A stretch of 64,000 nucleotides of DNA from Trichobilharzia szidati. Its lineage: Eukaryota; Platyhelminthes; Trematoda; Strigeidida; Schistosomatidae. The stretch is from positions 62,035,564 through 62,099,563 of the forward strand of contig OX235279.1 of NCBI GenBank assembly GCA_944472155.2, in the 5' to 3' direction. Shown here one piece after another: positions 11,571 to 21,924 of the stretch. Under the pieces are notes generated by a model. The model saw only the letters and a program-made list of their open reading frames with translations. It had not been told where the DNA came from and did not search any database. The position numbers were made by a program, and so were the translations under genes. Numbering within the stretch: position 1 is the first letter of the stretch; each line of letters begins with the position of its first letter.

Positions 11571-13129
11571 CTAGAAATGAAGGATTAATTACAATTTTTC
11601 AGGTTTAGAAGTTTAAAGTAAGTGACAAAGTTCAGTACATTAAGTTCAATCAAAATAAATAAATAAAATAAATAATCAAAGACCAATACACTAGCCAAGA
11701 CAAATTAATTTAGTTCAAAAACATATGGTTAGTAGTACTAAACAGACTATAATCCTAACAGTACAGAAACATACAAATGGAAGAACCATATATTAAGATC
11801 AGTGACATACAGACATTGTCTCACTACGTATGTTTTTCAATTGCATTGCTAAATTACTGAAACAGATATTGATACGTATTTGGCTTTGCTGTGGTTTCAA
11901 AATGGCAATCAATTCAGTGAATGATCCATCAGATTCACAATGTGGTCTTAATTCTCATGAGAAAAACAGTACACAATAAAGTGAACGGAAATACGGACAC
12001 ACTAAAAAAACAAACGTGTCAGACGAAAGAAAAGAGTGATCAGACAGAACTTAATGAAAATGTTGGAAATCTCGATGACAAAGTGACTACATTTCTACTA
12101 ATGCAACTACCAGTAAATCATACTGTTCAACTTCCAAGAAATAGTTCTTGAAAACACCGAAAGTTCCCACTGTAAGAATTAAAAGAAGACAGACGAACAA
12201 TATTGTTCTTAGTTATACTTTCCTCCAGCTTTATTAAAAACACAGCTTCAAATATAGATAAAACCAGTGACTATCAAAACGTAATTCGCTTAATTAACAA
12301 CAATGAAAGTAGTAATGATTCTTGGCAACTAAACACTTCAAAGGGAAAATCATCACCTCCAGGATGTGGTTCATGCCGACTGCTGGACATTTTACAGATT
12401 GCTCTAATCCTATCTGAGGTAATATTGCTTCTTTTGGAATGTATACAGGTAGGTGCAGATATGTCTGAGTTCTAGTCAGTGAAGATTCACCGGCCCATCA
12501 ATCGACCGGCTTTCGTAACCTAGCATTCCACATCTTAAAATTATTGATTTGTTTCCGGATACTAAAAAATTATAACTATATTTAAGGACCATGCTTTGCA
12601 ACGGTGGGAACCGGAAAATGAGGGATCATCTCTTTCTATTCATACACTTAAGACACTGAATAAACGTAAAGCTAACGCATCCGATTTCTCCAAAGTATTT
12701 TACAGCCTACATTACTCTCTCTGGAAAACTATTAACACTCCCCAGGAAGCTCCAACATTCCGTACACAGTAAAATACTCTTCTTACTCTTGATTTTAATG
12801 TCACTTGTTTTTTATCTAAATTACTCACCAACAGTTCAGTATCGAAAAAAATTGACGCGTTTTCGAATTATTTTACCTCCGAGTTCGGCATGCTAGCGAT
12901 CACCAGTCTATGTCAATAATTCAGAAGAGTCCTAAATACATCGTATGTACAAACTCTGTAACCCAAAGGTCTTAAAAATCGTAAATAAAAGATGATAATA
13001 CGACGAAATATGAGGAAAATTCCTAAAAAGTAATTAGAATCAGGTTCGGATAAATGCTAAAAGTAACATACAATAACAAGGTTTAAATGAAAGGTAGATA
13101 ATTCTTAAAATAGTTCAAAATAAATATAC
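11571..13129 (-). other. PDHA intron of 1559 bp
   Basis: The boundaries are GT (minus sense) at 13129-13128 and AG at 11572-11571. Plus-strand frames at 11921-12151 and 12203-12475 lie inside it. They are adjacent, lysine/asparagine-rich and lack any domain I recognise. They may be a relic of a plus-strand element but cannot be assigned. Confidence 0.75.
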
Positions 13130-13348
13130 CTGTGCTCCAACTATCCCATTACCTCCATAGAAGTCTTTAGTATAAAGGTGCATGCTACCACCAACACCTT
13201 TAGTACATCCAGTCTTTTTTCCAGCTAGCTCGGCTATTATACCATGAACAGGAACACCTCGGGTCATAGTAAATCCATGACAGCGGTATGCAGTAATGAT
13301 AGTATCTCCTGGTTGTAAGGCAGCCTCAATACCAACTGCAACTGCTTC
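13130..13348 (-). CDS. PDHA1: PDHA exon, substrate channel region
   Basis: This exon of 219 nt (73 codons, phase 0) begins [11 protein letters not shown] and ends GGNGIVGAQ. It includes [14 protein letters not shown] and [17 protein letters not shown], which match the ITAYRAHGF and GKGGSMHMY blocks of animal E1 alpha. The acceptor is CTGTAG/GAA (AG at 13350-13349) and the donor CACAG/GTATAT. The exon joins in frame to the one ending in CHLYSGQ upstream and to [10 protein letters not shown] downstream. Confidence 0.96.
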
Positions 13349-14349
13349 CTACAGAGACACGAGGAAACGTAACAATTAAAATATTTACCGAAAGATTCAA
13401 TATTGAGAAATTTCTTTACACATACCAGAAAAATGTTGTCTGAATTATGAGCTCAGGAAATACATGAAAACGCCTTATTGTATCATTCTAAGGTGTCATT
13501 ATCTTCGTTCCTCTCAATTGATTAGGTGAAATCTTAGCTTATTTGTGCAGGTTTAAAGGGCTAAATAGCTTTTTTCAGAGACTACCTACAACATTTATAT
13601 TATCCTTCAAGTAAAACAACAGCCAAGTTTAGTTACAACCTTAGGAAGCTGCATCATGACTGATTACCAACTAGTTAAAGAAGCGTTGTGTTCCGATTTA
13701 CCACCAAATGTACGACAAACACGTCTAAGAGGTAATGTAGTACTAGTTGGGGACCTAAGTGATTAGGTCAAGCGCACCGGTTATGACAGCAGCATGTTGG
13801 ATGATGGCGACCATCTTTTGCAGCTCTGCTCGAATCATGCATTTCTAGAAAACATTAATCTCGGACGGAACAATTAAGGCTGTCACATCCCAAGCTCATC
13901 TATTCCCTCTAAAACACATTCAAACAGATCAGTTACTGACAACGTAGGCGCTTACAGGACTGCCAATTCTTCCTCGGCACTACCCTAAACTTTTACCAAG
14001 ATTTATTGCCTGACTGGTTTCTCTTGCCACCAATCAAAGTTTCCACAAGACACTTGCAATTCCTTCAAGACCGATGGACGATGCCACAATCCGCGTGAGG
14101 CTTCTACACATAGAGTCAGATACCAACCACGTTAATGTGACCGAGACAAGGTGTTAGGATGTGAGACAACTTTGCTTAATGGTAATTCTGCGAGCCCATG
14201 AAGACGTCCCGTGAACACAAGGGGAGAAACACGGAATTTCTTAGACACTGAGAAAATAATATCAACCATTAACACTGAAAAGTAAGGAGCAATGCAACGA
14301 ATCAAGGTCAATTTAACATAAACCTATCATTGACATTATGTACACTAAC
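13349..14349 (-). other. PDHA intron of 1001 bp containing a plus-strand RTE-B endonuclease relic
   Basis: The boundaries are GT at 14349-14348 and AG at 13350-13349 in minus-strand sense. Within it, plus-strand 13640-14230 shows blocks such as LPPNVRQTRLRGNVVLVGDL followed by LLQLCSNHAFL. These resemble the LAGDFN-type endonuclease segment of the family B LINE. Many stops are present, so this is a decayed insertion on the strand opposite to the gene. Confidence 0.55.
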
Positions 14350-14590
14350 CTGGCCGGAATATAGGTGACAGAATCCACGGACCTGCTTCTCCTTGTACAA
14401 ATTTCCTAGCGCCGTCTCCATTCTGCGAATGCGATGAAGACTGTCAAGATATTTTAATGCATCATCACGAGTGCACTCCGTTTCCTGTGGTGGGGTACTA
14501 TCCAATTTAAAAACTTTGTATTCAGAAAGGGGGAATTTAGAAGAAGAGCATTCTGGTCGGCAGAATGTAGTCATATGATGCTTGCCAAAC
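14350..14590 (-). CDS. PDHA1: PDHA second exon (N-terminal region of mature E1 alpha)
   Basis: The exon of 241 nt runs from FGKHHMTTFC to RGFCHLYSGQ, with TRDDALKYLDSLHRIRRMET matching the TREDGLKYYRMMQTVRRME block of animal E1 alpha. The donor CCAG/GTTAGT is at 14350/14349. The likely acceptor is TTTTGTTCAG before 14590, after a T-rich tract. It leaves one base of a split codon, so an upstream exon must supply the rest and the start methionine. The frame stays open upstream to 14703, giving an alternative start there, but that extension has no homology to E1 alpha and reads through the acceptor. I could not locate the presequence exon. Confidence 0.88.
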
Positions 14591-16239
14591 CTGAACAAAA
14601 ATTTCTTTAGCAAATCAACTAATAGAAAGTTAAGTCTACCATAGGATTTGACTTGGTGAGTGCTGCAGACATAGTTAGCCTGATCGGTAAGAACATTGAG
14701 CAAATTATAAGATATTTATCAGATATATGCTTCTTCTAGACCCCCAAAAGATAACGGCACTGTTAAAATAAATCAAGGAGAATAACACTACAGGAAGCAA
14801 GGTCTTAGCAACAGGCTTCCACTTGACCTTAAGAAGAAGGATTAGCCCGCCAAGAATTTAAATGGTCTCCAACACCATATATCGATATGCGCAACATCCA
14901 ACGTCAGCAGCGCCTAGTTGGAAATCTTTTTTTTCACGATTCCCTGAGTAAATATCCAAATACGAAGCCTTTGACTGTAATTCAGCAGTAAATGAAAGTT
15001 TTTAAGCTTTTCTGGGGTCATTTCCAGTATCCAATGTATATACTATCATCGCATTGATCTACTATATTATGAGTAACGTTTAAAAGTCTTTGGTGCCCTG
15101 CGCTGGGTCTGCAAACGTCACTAGATGTTTCGTTTCTGTATCTGGAGGAATTTTCCATTAATCTGTGACAACGAAGTTAACAAATGCTGTTTTATTAGGA
15201 AGTGTGGAATAATCTGGTGATTAAATGAATTTGTTTAAAATATGCAGACTAACATGTGTACTTGCAATGATAGGAAGGAAACGAGTGAATCGGAAATCCG
15301 GAATCGAGCATTAGAAGTGAAATAGGAGGGATGAAAAATAACACACTGAATCCCAGGGTTAGACAAATACAGTAATGGTAACGACTGGCACTGGTTCAGT
15401 TATAACATTAATGAAGTGCTCAAGACTAGTCCATCTCTTCTGCAGCCTAGGAGGGCTCATGTAACTTAATGAAGTTACCGTGAGTTATTCAAACTTGTCA
15501 GCTGGCAAAACAGTACTCATGCTGTCCAAAAGCGCGTTCTGAGTAGAACTAGACACATGAGCGAAATATAGCCTTAGCCTCGTAGTAGCTGCTTGATGAA
15601 TTACCCTTTGTGTTCTTTGGGAGACCATTACTGTGGCCACATAACGTTATGTTTTCAATCACCTGTTTTGGATAGATCCCTGTATGCTGCTGAAAGTGTT
15701 ATTCGTGGGTTAATATGGTTCAAGGTTTCAATTGGTTACACTGCTTGCTTTCCAGCACTAACAGGATTCATAGCTCACCTTTGGACAAGCATAAACAGTA
15801 GCAACTCCGGAGTGCGAGTGGGTATTTAGGTTATCGCAATGTATTTTCGCGCATAGTATGGGTTATTGTGTTCGCGACAATAAAGGTGTTCTAAGAGTTT
15901 TGTGAAAATCAGGCGTATTTCATTAGTCACACAAAGAAAAATTATTTGATGAATGAGACAGGTGGCTGAATTTTGAGGTAATTATGTCTATTTCGATGTG
16001 ATGTGATACTAGAGGAATTAACATTGTCGCATGGAATTTCGGAAGACCATAACTGCTTGGATTATCTCGATATCAGTGTGCATTCGGACAAGAACACTGC
16101 CACTGACGTTCCTTCTGAAATGTAAGACTGCTTACAGTTAGTATTAGGTTTCTGTCGAAAAGTAGCTTGCAGCTGCATCCTTCCACCAGGACACTTGCTA
16201 TGTGAGCCATATTAATCCTTATAATCATTCATTTTCGCA
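14591..16239. other. Region upstream of PDHA exon 2; first exon not found
   Basis: It should contain, or lead to, the first PDHA exon and promoter on the minus strand. I did not find a convincing short ATG exon with a mitochondrial presequence. The plus-strand frame at 15593-15829 has no recognised domain. Confidence 0.35.
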
Positions 16240-16475
16240 TCACGAAGGTATTGTGAGCTCTTCAAGTGTTGGTTTTAGGGATTTTATTGTACGCAGGATT
16301 TCATCATGAGCTAACATTAGTTAGAGAAACACTGGAAAAACTGGGAGAACTGGACAGCTGTTTCACCAGCCTAGTTTGGGACTCTTTACAGTACGCACCC
16401 ACCAGGATTCGATCCCTTCTGGTTACAAGGCGAGCTCGTATACTATTTAGCCACTGAGACCCGATCCAGTGGACC
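16240..16475 (-). mobile_element. SINE with tRNA-like head (family 1)
   Basis: On the minus strand a tRNA-like head starts near 16465. A box A-like stretch (AGTGGCTAAATAGT) is followed about 30 nt later by a good box B (GGATCGAATCC, complement of 16406-16416). A body and a 3' tail with AGCTCATGATGAAATCCTG come after it. The same tail occurs at 28049-28115 and 34184-34245, so this is a dispersed family. No cloverleaf with proper anticodon arm can be drawn, so it is a SINE head and not a tRNA gene. Confidence 0.6.
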
Positions 16476-16689
16476 ATGAATTCTAACTTCTGCCAATTCA
16501 TGACATAGCGCGACCCCTAGCCAATCTCTTCGGCGAGTATTTTAGGAGTTATCTGTGGCTGCGAAAAATATGAAAGTTGAACTTATAACGCATATTGTTT
16601 TGACCATTTAATATTAAACATCTTATCTAGATGGACTTCGTGATGTTCATGTTACAATGCCAAAGGCATATACAGTTACTGCATGCTGA

Positions 16690-17275
16690 TAAAGTGCAGT
16701 CTGCTGAACATCTTGAGCAGAAATCTGCGAATATTTGGCATGCGATTCGCTCCCATCAGATGTAAGATTATGCTACAGAGCTGGACTCGACTACATTGAC
16801 CCACTCCCGGCTTAAAGATGGGGATTGAAGTGGTGGGGCGTGTTGACCACTTCACTTATTTCAAGAATTGCATCAGCCAACGCTAGTGGGTTGATTGCCG
16901 ACGAAATCTCAGCACGGATACAGAAGGCTCGTTTCGCATATGCCAACTTACGCCATCTCTGACTTAGTAGAAGTGATATCCGGCTGGCTGTCGACCAGAA
17001 GGCGTGTCTACTGCTCAGCAGTTCACAATGTCCTCCTTTATGGTTAGCTGTCATTGAAAGTGGAAGACATGAAAAGGTCAGCTACCTGTCTGTGATCATA
17101 CATAGTTGCCTGCGTTCTATCTCCCATGTTAAGTGCTATGATAAGGTGAACAATATTGAAGTTAGGCTTCGGTCGAGTGCTAGGTAAGGAGGGGAAGTCA
17201 ATCGAAGAAACTGTGAAGTTACACCGACTGAGATGGTTAGCACACGTGCTGCGAATGCCAAAAGAAAAATAAAAA
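16690..17275 (+). mobile_element. RTE-B 3' fragment, decayed
   Basis: Plus-strand relic matching the antisense of 42300-42850. The phrase GCTGATAAAGTGCAGTCTGC is the DADKMQSLL segment, followed by blocks for DHFTYFKNCIS, DEISARIQKARFAYANLR, a GSETW-equivalent, and KLHRLRWLAHVLRMP near 17220-17262. Stops and frameshifts break every frame. Confidence 0.75.
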
Positions 17276-17324
17276 GAATTGTGAAACTAGTAGTAATAAA
17301 ATAAATAAGAAAGAATATAAGTCA

Positions 17325-18340
17325 TCTACAGTTATACCATATAAAGAAGGGACATCTGAGACCCTACGTAGGATTCTAAATAAAGCAGGAATTAGGGTGG
17401 CATTTAAACCTACAAACTCACTCAGGGACAAGCTCTGTAGGTTAAAGGACCCAGTGGACCCAATTAGACAAAATAATATAATTTACAAAATACCTTGCAA
17501 TGACTGTGAGGTCAACTACATAGGTCAAACTAGTAGGTCAGGGGTAGTCAGATTGTCAGAACATAAGAATTTAGCTAAGATAAGAATGGTTGACCCAGAG
17601 AAGATAAGTAATTTAGAAAAAAGCTCGGCCATCGCAATGCATGCATTAACACACAACCACACAATAGGGTGGGAGAGGGTTAAAATTCTAAAAAGTAATC
17701 TAGGTAGATGGAGCGCGAGAGAGGTTGATTACTGAATCTTTGTTCATCGAATCTACACCCAACACATGCAACAGAAATGACTCAATGCAAATACCAGAAA
17801 TATGGAAGATATTATTGCCGCCAGTCAAATCAGAAGAAGATGATAAATAGTCTTAAAATTCTATTTCCATTCAAGCACATCATAACATTCTAACAATCAA
17901 CTTATTATGACTGTAAAAGACACTCGTCGTATTTCCCATCTAATTGCAATGGATTAATAACACTCGTATTATTGCCACCAGTCAAATCAGAAGAGGATAA
18001 TAAATAATCTATTTCCATTCAAACACATTCTAACAATCAATTTATTATGACTATAAAAACACTCGTCGTATTTCCCATCTCATTGCAATGGATTAATAAC
18101 ACTCGTACTATTATTTCTGAATGTACATTATCTCATATTGAATTTTAATCCAATATCTAGTCGATTCCACACATGTATATAAATGAAGGAAAAAAGTTGT
18201 GTGAGTAACTTGATATGATTATGAGCAATAGTTTGTGCTCGAAACGTCATCAGTAAATATTACTGTATAACACTGTGAGACTCTATCAAAATAAAAATTT
18301 ACCCATAATGGAATTACACTCTACCACAGTGCCCAAGTTT
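17325..18340 (+). mobile_element. Penelope-like element C-terminus (GIY-YIG) and 3' end
   Basis: The frame reads EGTSETLRRILNKAGIRV, then 17397-17735 encodes IIYKIPCNDCEVNYIGQTSR, SGVVRLSEHK and ALTHNHTIGW. This is the GIY-YIG nuclease domain that follows RT in Penelope-like elements. A stop after REVDY interrupts the final block (FVHRIYTQ continues next door in another frame). The 3' non-coding part carries two tandem copies of a 140-157-bp unit and ends near a TGTGCTCGAAACGTC motif typical of PLE ends. The RT half is absent. Confidence 0.8.
17811..18107 (+). repeat. Tandem repeat of two units in a PLE 3' end
   Basis: Unit 1 is 17811-17967 (157 bp) and unit 2 is 17968-18107 (140 bp). Both start ATTATTGCC and end AATAACACTCGT. 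Unit 2 has short internal deletions. Confidence 0.9.
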
Positions 18341-18344
18341 TATT

Positions 18345-18890
18345 CTTATATCTGCGAATGCCTGCCTGGCCATCGCCTTCCTCGACGGGGAAAGTCATCT
18401 GACATAGGGTCAGGTTAGAAAAGAGCCAGTGGTGGTCAAACCATAGCATGGCTTCGTCAGTCAACGAAATCCACAACAGTTAGTTAAAGCCATGTAGAGA
18501 TGTGTGGACTTCCTGACTGGTTGGAGTCCTCCGGATTGTGAGAACCAATGGCTGGGGACAGTTGGTGATATGGCTCAAAGTCGTCCTCGATCACATCGCA
18601 GATCCATCCACTCCTTGTGACTTATAATGTCCAATAAAACTATATGGTTCTCTCCTGAAACTATTCTTTTTGCCTCATATCTCTGTTTACTGTCTCTATT
18701 TTTCATTTCTTTTTACTTTCTTCTCTTGCTTTGTGTGCTAGGTGAAAAGTGGCGACTCAAACTGCTGCACATCAGTGCAAAAGTCTATGTTGAAACCAGT
18801 CAGTCAATTACATAGAAGCTTGTACGCAAGTTCACATGTTTAAGTTACTATATTCCATATAGCACACAAAGGTAGAGAAAAAGAATTAAA
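18345..18890 (+). mobile_element. RTE-B 3' UTR fragment
   Basis: Plus-strand copy of the non-coding 3' end seen antisense at 41.99-42.31 kb. Shared phrases include GGCTGGGGACAG, then ATGGCTCAAAGTCGT, corresponding to GGCTGGAGACAC and ATGGCTCAAAATCG. The segment 18731-18790 also matches the complement of 39180-39240. It has no coding content. Confidence 0.6.
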
Positions 18891-19780
18891 TGGAACTCTA
18901 ATGAACATTAATGTGAGGGAGAATGGATAGTGACAAGGATAAAACATAAGTGTTCACTAGATACGTGAGATTACACAGAGGGAGTGAATCTGTGTCACTG
19001 ACAACGATTTGTATTCACATCTCTGCCTAACACACTCACCACATCATAATACTTAGCTAAGGGGTTACTACAGAGACACGACCAAACACCAGGAGTATAT
19101 TCATATTTCCTAGCTTCAGTCGTCACTTCTCACAACCGGGGCGAACAATATTATCAGTAGACTCTACGTTGACGAGGCTGTTCCCTGGTAAATCCTTAAT
19201 TCTAATGCCCATAATGCTAATGCTTTGTGAACTAAAATGAAAAGCAGCGTGTGGTAAGTAAATGAAAACTGAAATTAATGCCTAAATTTGGTGGTTGTTG
19301 ACATTCATATTCCAGCCAGAACTGATTTCAGGCGCAGTGCAGTAAGTTTGGGGCGAACGATCGGGCGCATTGCAGAAAGTTAGGGACAGACTGCAAAAAA
19401 CTGTCCAACTTTCTGCATCGTGCTAAAGATTTTCCGCCGGCATTTCTGCAGTGCACCCGAAAGAAATGCTAGCTGGGATCTGTTAAAAGATAACGACATT
19501 AGCGTTTTACTAAACGGTAGGATTATACCAGCACGAATTCATCAACAATTCAAAAATGTATGTCTAGCTTATGAAATTTGAACCTTATTCGATCCATCAT
19601 AAAGCGTAGATATGATTAGCAAGCAACAAATCCTGATAAAATTGCAGCAAATGTAACGCAATTCAAGTATCTCTCTGTCTTGACTTTGTCGACGCATACT
19701 TAACCGACTTTTTCATTATGAGGCCGAATCGGTAAACTCGTGTCCGACAATTTGACTTGGTTTTTGGTAAATTACCAGTC
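18891..19780. other. Non-coding region with a strong hairpin
   Basis: No frames or recognised elements, except an imperfect inverted repeat at 19372-19416, listed separately. Confidence 0.4.
19372..19416. repeat. Inverted repeat / hairpin
   Basis: GCAGAAAGTT (19372-19381) plus GACAG (19385-19389) pair with CTGTC (19401-19405) plus AACTTTCTGC (19407-19416). This gives a 15-bp stem with a small internal loop and an 11-nt loop. Similar GCAGT/GCAGAAAG words recur on both sides. Its role is unknown. Confidence 0.75.
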
Positions 19781-19799
19781 ATTTCTCGGAATGTTAAAT

Positions 19800-20940
19800 G
19801 GGGATTTCTCAGCCACACCACTGACTGCTGTGGTGTCTGCCCACTAGTCAGTAAAGTCGGGACAACTTTAAACTTTTCAGGGCCATAGAGTGCGAAAGTT
19901 CTTCACACTTTAATCGGCTTGGTAAGCTATTACCAATGGTCAGTCTCAACTGCGCTCCAGCGATTCAGCTGCTGACATGCCCGCAACGAGGGGATAACAA
20001 GCGTATCTATCTTGAACCGTCGCTAAGGACGCTTTAGTTCAGGTGAAAAAGCCTTCGTGAATGGCACCGTCCTAATAAATCAGGATCCGACGGCACTCTT
20101 GGTTAACTCAGTTGATCCATAGGGTACTGCGGTCAATTCGGTTCTGCAACAACTGGTCAACGAAAAGCGGCAACCACCTACCTTTTCTCGAAAGGCTGCT
20201 ACAAACAGCAGAAACAAAGTACAGAATATTCGACAAAGAGCTTCTGTTTATGTGCTGTGCTCGACATCCAGTGGACGGTCAGGAATTCGTAATTTTCAAA
20301 GAAAACACACTACTCTGGTGTCTTCGGAACTGAAGTTCAGGTAGATATTCACTAAGGGAATCACGCCAGCTAGACTACGCTTTACAGTTTATATTGGTTA
20401 TTCGCCAAATATCCAGGGTGATAAACACTGTGAGAGATGCCTTGTGACGCCTCTGCTTCGTTTTCTAAATAAAACGAACATACCCTGTGAAACTGGGTTG
20501 TCTTTAGTAGGAGGATATCGAGCTTCAATAGCAACTATGCAATTAGTCGATAAACCATTAAGCATTGGTAAGGACAATATCCTTTGCGACGTTTCTACCA
20601 GTACCCCAATCCCTGTTGTATTTGTAAGTTATCTTTGTGGCATCTTCAATATGTAACATAGTTTACCTCAATCAGGAATCAAACTAATGTCGTCAACAGC
20701 CGGTTTTACTGACCTGGAACGATTAATGAAGAAGGGCACTGGGCTCATACGTGTCTAGCTCGCCAAAAAGTGCAAAGTAGTAAGACACATCACAAGAACC
20801 CTTGTCAACTTTCTTATCACAGATACCCACATTGAATAAGTTCATGTAAATCTAGTTGACGGCCTGCTTAAATCTTGGGCTACCAAAATTTTCCGTCACC
20901 TACATTTCATCTGATTACTTGGATTTATTTTGTTTTAACT
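19800..20940 (+). mobile_element. Gypsy/Ty3 LTR retrotransposon pol fragment, decayed
   Basis: Plus-strand blocks appear in the order expected for Ty3/Gypsy pol. AFVNGTVLINQDPTA comes before the RNase H start. SVLQQLVNEKRQPP, FFSK-like text and AETKYRIFDKELLFM (20112-20333) correspond to AVLQQ...QPLAFFS...ETKYSTFDRELLA of RNase H. Then GKDNILCDVSTS (near 20570) sits where the KHNVVADALSR box is expected. Finally CKVVRHITR and VHVNLVDGLLKS (20770-20880) resemble the integrase start. Each block is in a different frame, with stops. No LTR was seen. Confidence 0.65.
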
Positions 20941-21099
20941 ATTCAGTTATGTGCCAAAGCCATATTACTTGCTCTCGCGATTATTTAAAATGTTTTCAAT
21001 CTGGTGATTTACGTGTCTCTAATAACCATCCTTAAAGTGTACTCCAGTGCATCAGATGACTGTTCCTGTGATTATGAGCACAAATTAAAGGTCATTATC

Positions 21100-21380
21100 G
21101 AACAAGATTGATTACTTGGATGCTTTATTATGTTCAAATATTTATCGTAATACAGGTGTAATAAGGCCTCAAGGAACTTGGCTCCACGATTTATATGATG
21201 ACAATTTAATCTATCTAAATGGTTTCACCATGTATAGACAAGACCGAAGCAGTTCAAGCAAGAAGCGAGGTGGTTGTGTTGCTATATAGCAAAATAAAAG
21301 ATTAGCTGATCATTTGCCTAGAAATGAAAACAATGTTGTGATTACTGCATGTTGACTGAACGTTGACTTATAAAAGTAAG
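21100..21380 (+). mobile_element. LINE endonuclease fragment
   Basis: The frame reads TWLHDLYDDNLIYLNGFTMY, then RQDRSSSSKKRGGCVAI. This matches the ETWL...GY.LYR.DR....RGGGVAIY segment of CR1/Jockey-type endonucleases. It is a short isolated relic ending at a TAG. It could belong to LINE family C, whose N-terminal endonuclease is otherwise missing from this window. Confidence 0.65.
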
Positions 21381-21920
21381 CAGTCGTTTCGCAATATCAC
21401 CTGAATTCCTTTCTTCAGCTTACGCCTTTGGACACGATCTTTCAAATTATGCGAGTACGATTTCGTGGCCTTATTCAGTAAGTTACCAACCTCTCTCGAA
21501 GTCATCAGTTGGCCGGAGAACTCCGCCATAATTACAGCTAAAGAAATAAGTACTTCATTAATGAACCTTACATCTCATTATTTTATAAAAGGCATAAGGC
21601 ACATTGCTGGAATCTGCCAAAGTCCCCTAGAATGTAAACTTCAAACCCAATTCAGGTTTTAGAACATTGTGCATCATGTGCATCCAGCTGTCTCGAACTA
21701 CTGCCAAAGCTTCAGGTGCCACTTCTGCAGCAGCATCTTCCTCACTCGTTCAGATAAGCAAGATTTGTTGGTCTACAACGTGATTGCTGTGAAGCCAATC
21801 ATCCAGAAAGTACTAGGTAAAGTCGAAAACCTTTTCTTTTCCTTGTCTTGCACTTTATCAGTCTTATTCTTTTTCTTGTGGGTAGATACCGCTGCTCGCT
21901 TATTCGTATATAACATAAGT
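21381..21920. other. Spacer, no recognised feature
   Basis: Frames at 21465-21662 and 21669-21935 show no domain I recognise and no splice context. Confidence 0.35.
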
Positions 21921-21924
21921 TACA

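Noticed and set aside
11921..12475. Plus-strand genes inside a PDHA intron.
   Set aside because: Two short frames of low complexity without a domain; they could be an element relic but nothing confirms it.
14591..14703. An N-terminal extension of PDHA starting at 14703.
   Set aside because: The stretch lies before a good acceptor (TTTTGTTCAG), has no homology to E1 alpha and would leave the intron unspliced; kept only as an alternative.
17397..17735. A free-standing GIY-YIG homing endonuclease gene.
   Set aside because: The flanking text and the stop-separated continuation match the C-terminus of Penelope-like elements, as in the other PLE copies of the window.
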